Below are positions 55,653 to 64,000 of a stretch of DNA of 64,000 nt, one piece after another. The notes beneath the pieces were generated by a model. The model had not been told where the DNA came from and did no database searches. It worked only from the letters and a program-made list of their open reading frames with translations. Location of the stretch: positions 682,001 through 746,000 of the forward strand of contig CAVQVR010000021.1 in assembly GCA_963717195.1 (NCBI GenBank), in the 5' to 3' direction. A program made the translations under genes and the position numbers. This stretch comes from JACDAE01 sp963717195. GTDB lineage: Bacteria; Chloroflexota; Ktedonobacteria; Ktedonobacterales; Ktedonobacteraceae. Each line of letters starts with the position of its first letter. Within the stretch, counting starts at the first letter, position 1.

Positions 55653-56702
55653 GTGGCGTATACATCAGACGCATTGGCCGAAGCGGGGACATCAGTTTCT
55701 GGGCGGGTCACTGGTAAACTGCTGGCGACGCAGGGCTATGTAGTAGGGATCGAGATCAGCGGAAGCGGAGCACGACAATCAGTTACTCTAGCAGATTTGA
55801 ATGGCAAAATTCTGTACAGGATTCGACGGCCTCTGGAATATGTCCCCGATACAGGAACCGTCCTGCAACTTCTGGATGATATGCTAACCGACGTTACTAA
55901 CCCGGAACGCCTCCTCGATGGACGTATTTTGCGTGTGGGTGTAGCTATCGGTGGCCTGGTGGATGCAACTCATGGTGTAGTACGTACACTCTATCATGCT
56001 CATGGCTGGGATAATTTTCCCCTCCAGGATTATTTTACTGAGAAACTTGATGTTCCCTGTATAATAGATAACAACGCAAATGCGGCGGCATTGGCTGAAG
56101 TTCAGCAGGGAGCGGGCGTTGGCGAACGAGTAGTCCTGTATCTGGGCCTGGGACGGGGTATTGGTGGTGCATTGCTGGTCAATGGAAAGATATACCATGG
56201 CACAACATGTACAGCGGGCGAGATTGGACATATGTTGGTGAAAGAAGATGGCCCAAAATGCTCCTGTGGCGGCTTCGGTCATCTCGAAGCAGTTGCTTCA
56301 GCTCAGGCTGTTGTACGTAATATGCTGGGCCTGGCAGTAGAATACCCTGAAACAATGGAAGCTATCTACCGTATTACCGGCGGCCGAGCAGAACGTATAA
56401 CGGCTGAACAGGTCTTTCGCCTGGGAGCAGAAGGTGATACAATTGCCTCACATATTGTTGATGAAGTGCTAAAATATCTTGGAAATGCGCTTTCAAATAT
56501 CGTTCTTTTAGTAAATCCAGGTATGATTATTCTGGGTGGACCATTAGCACAGGCGGGCAAACTGCTCATCGATCCGCTACACAGGCGTATTCAGGAATTA
56601 TGTCTTCCGGCCGCCAGCCAATCTCTACGCGTTGTGCAGGGCAGCCTGGGTTCAGAAGCGAATCTGGTGGGAGCGGTAACGCTGGCCTTACAAGACCTCT
56701 AA
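55653..56702 (+). CDS. ROK-family sugar kinase or regulator
   Basis: A 349-residue ROK protein without a helix-turn-helix, so more likely a kinase than a repressor. The ATP site (VVGIEISGSGARQSVTLADL) is less Gly-rich than usual, the acidic residue for catalysis lies in IIDNNANAAALAE, GLGRGIGGALLVNGK and the zinc motif CSCGGFGHLEA are present. It would phosphorylate a hexose such as glucose or mannose. The GTG start follows AAAGAGGGAGAACAAGCT. Confidence 0.88.
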   Translation: MAYTSDALAEAGTSVSGRVTGKLLATQGYVVGIEISGSGARQSVTLADLNGKILYRIRRPLEYVPDTGTVLQLLDDMLTDVTNPERLLDGRILRVGVAIGGLVDATHGVVRTLYHAHGWDNFPLQDYFTEKLDVPCIIDNNANAAALAEVQQGAGVGERVVLYLGLGRGIGGALLVNGKIYHGTTCTAGEIGHMLVKEDGPKCSCGGFGHLEAVASAQAVVRNMLGLAVEYPETMEAIYRITGGRAERITAEQVFRLGAEGDTIASHIVDEVLKYLGNALSNIVLLVNPGMIILGGPLAQAGKLLIDPLHRRIQELCLPAASQSLRVVQGSLGSEANLVGAVTLALQDL

Positions 56703-56829
56703 GCTCTATTAAACAGAATAGAAATTAGATAGAAATGCTATTCCTGCATTCTGAGTCGTTGTCTCAGTTGTGGTAGCATATATTTGAATGTGAGATAATA
56801 GTATAAATATACGCTTTTTTGAGGGGGCT

Positions 56830-58041
56830 ATGGCGGAAACAGGCCGAATGATTTCAAGGCGCTACCTGCTGCAACGATTGCTGAAGCAGGGGCAGGCTTG
56901 TGCAGTTTACCAGGGATTCGATCAGGTATTGCAGCGCACAGTTGCTGTAAAGGTTGCCCCTGCCGAACATATTGCCGCATATAGAGCCGCACTTCGCGCC
57001 ACATCTCAATTTTCCCATCCAAATATTATTGGCATCTACGATCTGATAGTCGAGCCTGATAGCCTCTATCTGGTTCAGGAGTATGTAGAGGGAGACGATT
57101 TTGCGACCTTGCTCCAGGCGCAGTTGATTCCCTATGAAGTGGTCGACATTGGAGTACAGGTCTGTCAGGCACTACTCTATGCAGGCTCTTCGTCACGCAA
57201 AGTGTGTCATGGTGATCTCACTCCTGCTTCCATTCTGCGTGATCGTCGCAGGACAGTTCGTATTAATAATTTTGCTCTGCCTACCGATCTCCATTATTTT
57301 ACTGCCTGGAGTGCTCTAGGGGGCGATAATGTCGCGGTTTCGGATCGCGAATTGCCTTTGGGCCAGATTAGTGAGGCTCGACACAGTGATGATACGCGTG
57401 CTGTTGGTATCCTCCTCTATCAACTTCTGGCCGGGCGTTCCCCAACTACGACCGTCGTTGATCCGCCAGTTGATGGACGGTTACGTTTCATGCGTAACGT
57501 GCCAGCTGAATTGTGTGAAGTTGTTGCTCGTTCAATAATACGTCAACATCCTCAATATATTGCAACGGCTGAGGTACTTTTGACTGAATTGAAGGTTCTG
57601 GTAGAGGTCCTTGAGCCACCAACGGTAATTACTGTAGTAGGTTCTCCAGCGAATGCATATCAGACGGATAATATGGCTCCTCCCGTTCAGTTCTCTCCAT
57701 CATTGTCTACTCCTGGTACGGGAAATCTTGTAACCGCTCTTCCTGTTCGCGAGGCGAATCAGGCGGGAATGGGTTTTGGTAGCTTCCGTTCTGATGCTAA
57801 CGTTCAGCCATTTCCTGTGGAGCAGCAAATGTCGTCTTCCGCTTCCATAATTGATCCGACAATCGCTGACGTACCCGCGAAACTGGCTATATCTCGCCAG
57901 ACTGATTACCCTCAATCTTTAGAGGAGAGCCGATCCAGGCGGCTGAATGTACCTTTTATGATTCTGCTGGGTCTTATTCTATTTGCCCTATTCTTTGCTG
58001 CTGGTTTCTACCTGGCTCATTCGCTTCTCTTCAGCAGATAA
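56830..58041 (+). CDS. Membrane-anchored pseudokinase of the Ser/Thr kinase family
   Basis: A 403-residue protein. The kinase fold is recognisable (RRYLLQRLLKQGQACAVYQG, the Lys in VAVKV, HPNIIGIYDLI, VQEYVEGDDFATLL). The catalytic loop reads CHGDLTPASIL instead of HRDLKPxN, and the DFG motif reads INNFALP, so the metal-binding Asp is missing. The glycine loop is also poor. It therefore probably binds rather than phosphorylates. A 120-residue unstructured linker and one C-terminal transmembrane helix (about 376-398) follow. GAGGGGGCT precedes the start. It ends 11 bases from the exporter operon on the other strand. Confidence 0.85.
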   Translation: MAETGRMISRRYLLQRLLKQGQACAVYQGFDQVLQRTVAVKVAPAEHIAAYRAALRATSQFSHPNIIGIYDLIVEPDSLYLVQEYVEGDDFATLLQAQLIPYEVVDIGVQVCQALLYAGSSSRKVCHGDLTPASILRDRRRTVRINNFALPTDLHYFTAWSALGGDNVAVSDRELPLGQISEARHSDDTRAVGILLYQLLAGRSPTTTVVDPPVDGRLRFMRNVPAELCEVVARSIIRQHPQYIATAEVLLTELKVLVEVLEPPTVITVVGSPANAYQTDNMAPPVQFSPSLSTPGTGNLVTALPVREANQAGMGFGSFRSDANVQPFPVEQQMSSSASIIDPTIADVPAKLAISRQTDYPQSLEESRSRRLNVPFMILLGLILFALFFAAGFYLAHSLLFSR

Positions 58042-58052
58042 CTAAAAACATC

Positions 58053-60647
58053 TCAGGAGGTAGTTATCTCGCCATTCGCTAACTGATGTTGAATTAGCCT
58101 TGTATAGTAACCATCTCGCTTAAGCAATTCCTCATGAGATCCACGTTCTACGATCTGCCCCTCAGAAAGGACCAGAATCAAATCTGCATTGCGAATGGTA
58201 CTCAGGCGATGCGCGATAATAATCTGGGTACACGCTAAACGACTGATATTTTGCTCGACCACTTTCTCTGTCACAACATCCAGGCTGCTTGTAGCTTCAT
58301 CAAACAATAGTACTACGGGTATGTTAGCAATAGCTCTTGCTATGGCGAGTCGTTGGCGCTGGCCACCCGATAGAGCATTGCCGCCTTCGGAAACCATCGT
58401 CTCATATTCCATAGGCATATTCATAATGTCATCGTGGATAGCGGCGATTTGAGCAGCTTTGATGACCTGTTCCATATTCATACCTGGATCGTTCAATGTG
58501 ATGTTTTCACGAATCGAGCCACTAAAAACATTCGCATCTTGCATCACTACGCCAAATTGTGCACGAACAGCCTGGTAATTGAGCGCTCGTAATGGAATAC
58601 CATCATAAAAAATGTTTCCTGTTGTTGGGGTGTATAAACCGAGTAACAGGCTACCTAATGTACTTTTGCCAGCACCTGTTCTTCCTACAATTGCTACTTT
58701 CTGTCCTGGTTTGATACTCACATTGATGTCTCGCAATATATGAGATGACTGAGAGTCATATTGGAAGAAAACATGCTCCAGTTGTATCTGACCTGCAAGT
58801 TGTGGTGGTTGAGATACTGACTGTATATCTTGTTCCGGTTCAGCTTCTATAACATCGGCAAGGCGTTCCATGTGTGATTGTACCAGTTGTATCTGCCTGC
58901 AACTGGCTACGAGCGAGGTAACAGGGCCGAGAAGGGATGAGCCTAGCGTATTGAGAGCCAGCATCGTTCCAACCGCCATTGTCCCATTAATCACCTGCTG
59001 CGTGCCTAACCAGAGGAGGATTAGTGGGGCAAACGTACCAAGCGTAGAGGTTGCTGTATCAATAAAACTGGAGATGTACGTATGTCTCACCGAGATATTC
59101 ATCTGCTCGAAAAACAGATTGGACCATCGTTCTAATACTCTTTGTTCAGCTCCCGACGATTTGAGCGTCTTGATTCCGGCCAGTGCCTCTGTTAAGTAGC
59201 CCTGTGATTTTCCTGCAGCCATCAGTTCGCGCCGGTTCAAATCGCTTACTTGCTTCCCGGTACTCAGGAGCAAAATTGCTTGTAGCAGTCCGATAATAGC
59301 AATAATGAGGGTGAAAGAAGGCGATTGCGAGAGTAAGATAAAGAAATAGACCAGCACGAATGTTCCATCAAGGATCGTCGAGAAAAGCTGGTTGCTGATG
59401 GTATCGCGAATCACGGTGTTGCTGTTGATGCGTGTCAGAATATCTCCTGTTGAGCGTTGCAAGAAGAAACGTTGCGGTAGACTGAACATATGCTCTAGAA
59501 AACCGAATATGAGACTGGTGTCGACCCGTGCCTGGAGGTAGAGGAGGATCAGCGAGCGAAGTTGGCGGATGCCCATCTGCGCCAGTACCAACATGATCAT
59601 GCCTATACCAAGGAGCTGCAAGGCATCGCTTCCTTTCATAGGGATCAGGTCGTCGATGACGATTTTAGAGAGGAGAGGGAACACAAGCCCAAGCACCTGT
59701 AAGAGAAGAGAGGCTCCAAGGATCTGCATCAAAGCCAGGGGAGCCTGGTGAATATAGGCTTTTGCGTACGTTTTTAAACTCAAGCGGGATATTTTGTTGG
59801 CGCGTGAAAACTGTACTCCTGGCTCCATCATGATCACGACCCCGGTGAAGCCCTCATCGAACTCTTTCGCGGTCATGCGTTTGCGCCCCAATGCCGGATC
59901 AACCACTTCAACATATTTAGGAGACCAGCGTTCAACCACTATAAAGTGATTAAATTCCCAATGGACAATAGCGGGTAAGGTGACGAAGCGAAAATCATTT
60001 TCTTCAAGTGAGGCGGCTTTCACGCGCATAGCATACTTGCGGGCCGATTTAACGATGCCTAGCGCGGAAAGGCCATCACGCCCAATTCCGCATTGTTCAC
60101 GTATTTCTGAGATAGTTGTTTTATGACCATAATAACCAAGCAACATGGCGAGACAGGCAGCTCCACATTCAACCATACTGATCTGTTGCAGGACGGGAAC
60201 GCGGGATTTTCTGCGGAAGCGTCTGCGCGATGCTCGCTCTGGCTCCGTTTCCCATTGCGGCGCTTTCGTGGCAGAACTGGTATCCTTTTTCTCCTGCTTG
60301 CTGGGGAGAGTGGCGGCATGCAACAATGTTGTTTCCTGGCTAGCTATTTGCTCTCTATGCTGGATGAGTCCGGCAAGTTCGGGCGAAACGCTGCTGCCTG
60401 TAGCTAGCCTGTGTGAACGCAGAACGACCCTTCTTGCTACCGTGGCACTGCGTGCTTCTGGATCGGTTGTTGGCAGTGGCTGTGTATCCTGTGCCGCCAT
60501 CGCACATTCAGGTGGATTGTTTTTTCGTTGTGCATTGTGAGGAACTGCTAGTAAGAGCTTTGTTTCGGCATCCCACAGATCTGTTTTTTTCTGCTCCTGA
60601 GATGGAAGAACCGACATTGCCGCAGTATTTTTTTTATCGATGTCCAT
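58053..60647 (-). CDS. C39-peptidase ABC exporter for double-glycine peptides (PCAT)
   Basis: An 864-residue transporter. About 145 residues of charged, low-complexity N-terminal extension precede a C39 peptidase domain with LQQISMVECGAACL (catalytic Cys about 161), His in HWEFNHFIVVE and Asp in EVVDPALG. Six transmembrane segments follow (about 300-580), then an ABC ATPase: Walker A GRTGAGKST (about 664), LSGGQRQRLAIARAIA and LLFDEATSSLD. It should cut leaders after Gly-Gly and export the cores. It abuts the HlyD-like gene with no gap, and two GG-leader genes lie upstream in the same operon. Confidence 0.92.
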   Translation of the reverse strand: MDIDKKNTAAMSVLPSQEQKKTDLWDAETKLLLAVPHNAQRKNNPPECAMAAQDTQPLPTTDPEARSATVARRVVLRSHRLATGSSVSPELAGLIQHREQIASQETTLLHAATLPSKQEKKDTSSATKAPQWETEPERASRRRFRRKSRVPVLQQISMVECGAACLAMLLGYYGHKTTISEIREQCGIGRDGLSALGIVKSARKYAMRVKAASLEENDFRFVTLPAIVHWEFNHFIVVERWSPKYVEVVDPALGRKRMTAKEFDEGFTGVVIMMEPGVQFSRANKISRLSLKTYAKAYIHQAPLALMQILGASLLLQVLGLVFPLLSKIVIDDLIPMKGSDALQLLGIGMIMLVLAQMGIRQLRSLILLYLQARVDTSLIFGFLEHMFSLPQRFFLQRSTGDILTRINSNTVIRDTISNQLFSTILDGTFVLVYFFILLSQSPSFTLIIAIIGLLQAILLLSTGKQVSDLNRRELMAAGKSQGYLTEALAGIKTLKSSGAEQRVLERWSNLFFEQMNISVRHTYISSFIDTATSTLGTFAPLILLWLGTQQVINGTMAVGTMLALNTLGSSLLGPVTSLVASCRQIQLVQSHMERLADVIEAEPEQDIQSVSQPPQLAGQIQLEHVFFQYDSQSSHILRDINVSIKPGQKVAIVGRTGAGKSTLGSLLLGLYTPTTGNIFYDGIPLRALNYQAVRAQFGVVMQDANVFSGSIRENITLNDPGMNMEQVIKAAQIAAIHDDIMNMPMEYETMVSEGGNALSGGQRQRLAIARAIANIPVVLLFDEATSSLDVVTEKVVEQNISRLACTQIIIAHRLSTIRNADLILVLSEGQIVERGSHEELLKRDGYYTRLIQHQLANGEITTS

Positions 60648-61214
60648 CTATTGGCCTTTCAGCAAGCTATTTACGCCAGGAAACAACGCCAGTAAGCTTT
60701 GCGATCCAATCTGAACCTGTGCCTGTATAGGGCTTCCTGAGTATAGATGCTCAGAGATCGTAGATCCTAATCCTACGGTCACAACTAAAGAGGGATCAGC
60801 AACCTCAAATCCATACTGCTGATGTACCTCGACAGGGCTGAGAAGATTTTGACTGACGCTGTTAATCGTGCGATGCACCTGAGGACCAGCCTGACCAATC
60901 TGTAGCTGAACAGGAAGTCCCGGTCGTATATAGGAACTATCACTGGCAGGTAAAAGAAGAGCGGCGGTAGCTCCATCGCCTTGACTAGCGGCGCTATTCG
61001 TGTCAAGAACGATGCCCGATGCAGTGATATATGATGGCACTTCTCCTAGCCAGGTAGCTATTCCAGCAGCTATCAATAACGTGAGTACGATCCAGCTAAA
61101 AGCAAAAATAGGCGGAGCGACAACGCGAGGAAGAACGCTTTTCTCCCTGTTCTGCATATATTTTTGCAGCGTCTTACTACGGAAAATCTGGATTTTAGGT
61201 GTAGCTGTTGCCAT
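60648..61214 (-). CDS. HlyD-like membrane fusion protein, short form
   Basis: A 188-residue protein with one N-terminal transmembrane helix (about 36-56) and a beta-rich extracytoplasmic part (YIRPGLPVQLQIGQAGP, GSPIQAQVQIGSQSLLALF). It lacks the long coiled coil and lipoyl halves of full HlyD proteins, as in compact adaptor subunits of bacteriocin exporters. Its stop abuts the exporter gene. It would form the periphery of the peptide export complex. Confidence 0.78.
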   Translation of the reverse strand: MATATPKIQIFRSKTLQKYMQNREKSVLPRVVAPPIFAFSWIVLTLLIAAGIATWLGEVPSYITASGIVLDTNSAASQGDGATAALLLPASDSSYIRPGLPVQLQIGQAGPQVHRTINSVSQNLLSPVEVHQQYGFEVADPSLVVTVGLGSTISEHLYSGSPIQAQVQIGSQSLLALFPGVNSLLKGQ

Positions 61215-61277
61215 GCCTTCCCGCCTCCTTTGATAAATGGAGCAATTCTTGCTCTGTCATAAATCGACGCATAAATG

Positions 61278-61307
61278 GGGATGGGAAGCTATCACGTTTC
61301 CCATCCC
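61278..61307. terminator. Hairpin between precursor and exporter genes
   Basis: GGGATGGGAA (61278-61287) pairs with TTCCCATCCC (61298-61307). T6 follows on the + strand only, so for the - strand operon it is more likely a partial terminator or RNA-stability hairpin that raises precursor over exporter expression. A full terminator for the opposite strand has no upstream gene to serve. Confidence 0.5.
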
Positions 61308-61371
61308 TTTTTTCTTGTCTCTAGCTACTTTTTTGCCTGGCGCAGAGCCTTTTTGTACAAAGACAATACGT

Positions 61372-61605
61372 TTAGAGAGAGAGCGCGAAGGCAATGCCAA
61401 GAGCAAATGAGGCACTCTCTCCCTTGCGATTGACCACAGTGAATGCTTCCGTTGTGGCAAATCCTTCGTTGATATGGAGAAATCCCCCTATGGCAGATGC
61501 ACTGGCGCTGGCACTGGCATTAGCAAAGGAGAAATGACCGCTACCACCAGCTACGGTTTCCAGGTCTTGATCGCTCAGTTCGTGAGCGTACTGAATATCT
61601 TGCAT
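61372..61605 (-). CDS. Double-glycine leader peptide precursor A
   Basis: A 77-residue peptide. The leader MQDIQYAHELSDQDLETVAGG (21 residues) is a typical GG leader for C39 peptidases. The 56-residue core has no Cys and is rich in Ala and Ser (FSFANASASASASAIGGF) with several Gly and Phe. AACCAGGAGAGATCAT precedes the start. It resembles class II bacteriocins in gene context but not in any known core family. It lies between precursor B and the exporter genes. Confidence 0.8.
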   Translation of the reverse strand: MQDIQYAHELSDQDLETVAGGSGHFSFANASASASASAIGGFLHINEGFATTEAFTVVNRKGESASFALGIAFALSL

Positions 61606-61701
61606 ATGATCTCTCCTGGTTGATAAGAAAGGGCCAGCAACCTGTGTTAGAAAATCACCAGCCCGACTCTTCCGTCAATTTGGCGGAGAAGGAGATACAG
61701 G

Positions 61702-61962
61702 TTAGTGACCAGTGATGATCACACTGCTGGTGCTGATAGCTTCGCTTTGTACAGCGGCAGTTGAGCCATAAGCAAAGCCTTTATTCGCAGCAATGGAGCT
61801 TGAGGAGGCTGGTCCATAGGTCGATGAACCAAAAGATTGCGAATAAGCAATGCCATTGCCCGCTATAACTGCACCACCAGCTTGCTCGTTTGCTAGATAG
61901 GTGAATGTAAAACCCCTGCCACCTGCAACCTGCTCGAGTTCCTGTTCATTAAGTTCGCGCAT
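61702..61962 (-). CDS. Double-glycine leader peptide precursor B
   Basis: An 86-residue peptide. The leader MRELNEQELEQVAGG ends in Gly-Gly and shares its hydrophobic/acidic pattern with precursor A. The 71-residue core is Ala/Ser/Gly-rich without Cys (NGIAYSQSFGSSTYGPASSS). The ATG at 61962 is chosen because TTGAAAGGGATTAAAATT precedes it; a longer open frame upstream is not leader-like. First gene of the operon as visible here. Confidence 0.78.
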   Translation of the reverse strand: MRELNEQELEQVAGGRGFTFTYLANEQAGGAVIAGNGIAYSQSFGSSTYGPASSSSIAANKGFAYGSTAAVQSEAISTSSVIITGH

Positions 61963-62680
61963 AATTTTAATCCCTTTCAATCTCACTACCTGAAGTAGTG
62001 TCTTCAATGTTGTGAGTGTCCTCTGCCACGGCACGTCATGCACTTCTCGGAAGTTTGCCCCACTTTCCATAAAGAAGCAGCAAGCCCCAAACACCGGGAA
62101 GAGCTCACGTTCCTTCACATCGCAGCCATTTGAGTGGGAAATAGAAAGAAATACTATCAATTCCATTTCTAAATTTAAAGATCGCTATATGCTCTCTTAT
62201 CTTTTATCCACTTTCTGTGGCGCAGTAGTATTATGCATCACTATGCATCTTTTGAAAAGGGGGAAAAGGTGATGAATTGGTTAATTTTGAGTGATGAATT
62301 TAAAATGCACATTTAGGAAATTTAACGTTAATATATTTTCTTGAGCACTAAAATATATATGTAAAGTAAATTATTTTAAAATTGTACTTGATAGTAATTT
62401 TATCTACCGTTCGCTTCTCGGCTATTTTGTGTCGTCGGCTACTGAACTTGCCCCCCACGAAACCACGAAACAGCTGCAGTTGTTATCTCATGCACAATAA
62501 TAATGTGAGCTAGCACACTGCTTTCCACTGCTTTTTTGCTTATACTTACCTTATACGGAACGGTCACTCATAGTAAATAGTTCATCCATATAGTATGAGC
62601 GATACTATTTTTAATAAAAATATAGATGGCGTAAATTTGTGAAATTATGCAATATAAATAAAAGAGGAAAGGTCTGTATT
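61963..62680. other. AT-rich divergent promoter region
   Basis: 718 bases without a supported gene, between the peptide operon (-) and the lipoprotein gene (+). It contains a hairpin ATAGTAT/ATACTAT (62590-62608) followed by TTTTTAAT and, overlapping it, a CTCATA/TATGAG inverted repeat. It likely holds both promoters, but none is clear. Confidence 0.45.
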
Positions 62681-64000
62681 ATGCATAAAAAAGGATTGGC
62701 CTTGAGTTTCTTCACGCTCCTTGCCTGTGGTCTTATGATATTACTGTCTGCCTGTGGTCAACAATCTGTAGCTGCTACAATTCAGAGTACTGCCACTAAT
62801 AGCAATCAGTCAGCTACCCAGACCACGCAACCTGTTGCTCAAACAGGTCAGAGTGGTTCAACACAGAATGCTACTCAACCTGTTGTACAAACGGTACCAA
62901 TGCCTCCTACGCAGACGTCATGCCCGGCGGATGGTACAGCACGTGCAGCAGTGATGAAGCCTCTGGCATTGGGAAAGGATCAGAATCTTGTTTACGTTTA
63001 TAATGAGATTCCTGTTAACACAACAATAGCTTATGGGCATTTAAAACGCTACGACCTGAACACGCAGCAAAAAACGGATATCGTCACCAGCGGCATCAGT
63101 ATCGAATCGGCACAGGTTTCTGCCGATGGACAATGGATTCTTTTCCTCAGCACTCCGGATCCACGTGGCGATGCACAGCACAGTGCGATGCTCCAACTCG
63201 TGCGTATGGATGGCCAGGGCTTACAGACGCTCTATTGTTTTCCTGCTATCCCCGCTGGAAGTCAGATGGGTATGAATGTTCCGGTTGCACAATGGTCTGT
63301 TGATCAGAAATCAATTCTCCTGTCCTATGATGTGGATGCGTTCACCAGCGTAGTCTCGCTGCTGAATGTTGCCGCTGGTACACTGGTGCCAGAGTTGAAG
63401 TATACGGACAATCAGCTCTATCACTACAGCGTGGATTTCTGGCTAGATAACACGCATGCCTATGTGGAAAAGAGCGGTCGTTCCGCTCCTGCTCCACCTA
63501 TCGAACTGGACCTCTTGGATATCACGACTAATAATAATCTCAATGGTGGAGATCTCAAAAAAGTGTTAAGTCACCCGGTACGTATGAGTTACCTGTCGAC
63601 GGATAGTAGCTATGATGGATCTCATCTGTTTGTCTCATATTGTCTGCTGGCCTCGAATCCGTTTGATACCACCATCTCGGCAGGTACGGCAACGGGTAGT
63701 GTTCTGAATACCATCTATCACCAGGCACAGACCGTCTGTGTCCATGATCTGCGTGCAATTACTAACACTGATCTGCTGCTGACTGTGCAAAAGTATAATA
63801 CCAGTACTCAGACGATAGATCGCAACCAGGTGTGGACTATGAAGCCCGATGCCTCCTATCAGAAGGTACTCTTTGATCTTCCCAACGATGGAAGCACCTT
63901 TTCGCTGAACCAGACTTCTCAGTGTCCCTGGTCTAATCTGTCACGCGATGGTCAGTCGTATGCTCTCGAATCTACCAATAACAATACGAAGCAATCGGCA
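62681..64000 (+). CDS. Lipoprotein with beta-propeller-like body (partial, runs off the window)
   Basis: 440 codons are visible with no stop. Residues 1-25 are a lipoprotein signal with lipobox LLSAC (Cys25). A Gln/Thr/Ser-rich linker to about residue 80 follows, then beta-rich repeats such as KRYDLNTQQKTDIVTSGISI and SADGQWILFLS that recall TolB or WD40-like propellers. AAAGAGGAAAGG precedes the ATG. It faces the outside of the membrane; ligand unknown. The gene is divergent from the peptide operon, so a connection such as reception or immunity is only a possibility. Confidence 0.8.
   Translation, partial: MHKKGLALSFFTLLACGLMILLSACGQQSVAATIQSTATNSNQSATQTTQPVAQTGQSGSTQNATQPVVQTVPMPPTQTSCPADGTARAAVMKPLALGKDQNLVYVYNEIPVNTTIAYGHLKRYDLNTQQKTDIVTSGISIESAQVSADGQWILFLSTPDPRGDAQHSAMLQLVRMDGQGLQTLYCFPAIPAGSQMGMNVPVAQWSVDQKSILLSYDVDAFTSVVSLLNVAAGTLVPELKYTDNQLYHYSVDFWLDNTHAYVEKSGRSAPAPPIELDLLDITTNNNLNGGDLKKVLSHPVRMSYLSTDSSYDGSHLFVSYCLLASNPFDTTISAGTATGSVLNTIYHQAQTVCVHDLRAITNTDLLLTVQKYNTSTQTIDRNQVWTMKPDASYQKVLFDLPNDGSTFSLNQTSQCPWSNLSRDGQSYALESTNNNTKQSA

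Noticed and set aside
61963..62166. N-terminal extension of precursor B
   Set aside because: The 68 extra codons do not resemble a leader, and the internal ATG has a good ribosome-binding site directly before the GG leader.

Overview
The window looks like a chromosomal segment of a soil-type, cellulolytic Ktedonobacteria-like member of the Chloroflexota. The grounds are indirect. Secreted multidomain glycoside hydrolases with PT-rich linkers and CBM2 or CBM3 modules sit beside large membrane/AAA ATPases paired with HTH proteins, Ser/Thr kinases with odd architectures, a SufU-type iron-sulfur operon and several double-glycine peptide precursors. No rRNA gene was seen. A tRNA 3' end lies at the left edge, and a lipoprotein gene runs off the right edge.

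Layout. 1-7.4 kb: tRNA end, lone receiver protein, YtxH-like protein, GH9 cellulase gene with an in-frame TGA, HTH/TPR regulator, an IS630-type transposase in two frames, a small secreted protein. 7.9-10.3 kb: XdhC-like protein, NHL-type lipoprotein, orphan type 2 lanthipeptide-like precursor. 10.4-15.4 kb: two translationally coupled ATPase genes and a divergent AIG1/Toc34-like protein with a degenerate GTP site. 15.4-21.1 kb: suf operon (Rrf2 regulator, sufC, sufD, sufS, sufU, then an SDR and a Rieske protein). 21.2-29.3 kb: methyltransferase, kinase, a purK-purE-ruvB-queA run, and an AhpD-like gene whose CxxC motif reads Cys-x-x-TGA. 29.4-39.7 kb: GH5-CBM2 cellulase, Rad52/ERF-like protein, alpha/beta-hydrolase, enolase, UvrD/PcrA, DUF554, PHP phosphoesterase. 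39.7-45.1 kb: two tandem class A penicillin-binding proteins. 45.3-56.7 kb: HTH regulator, NarL-type two-component pair, small proteins, HIT, HxlR, ModC-like ATPase, GH27-CBM2, DUF2278, ROK. 56.8-62 kb: a pseudokinase converging on a peptide export operon (two GG-leader peptides, HlyD-like adaptor, C39-peptidase ABC exporter).

The two most interesting systems are (1) a probable selenoprotein: an AhpD-family gene with TGA exactly at the second redox cysteine, followed by a hairpin that fits the bacterial SECIS rules and by an overlapping 79-codon partner gene; and (2) the C39-ABC exporter operon with two cysteine-free Ala/Ser/Gly-rich double-glycine precursors, plus an orphan lanthipeptide-like precursor 48 kb away.

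Caution. Five conserved genes (Rrf2, enolase, the second PBP1A, ModC, the GH27 CBM2 module) are each broken by what looks like a single-base indel, and the GH9 gene by a stop. Enolase is normally essential, so residual sequencing or assembly indels are the simplest explanation for that group. The AhpD TGA differs because both its exact position and the downstream hairpin are specific.
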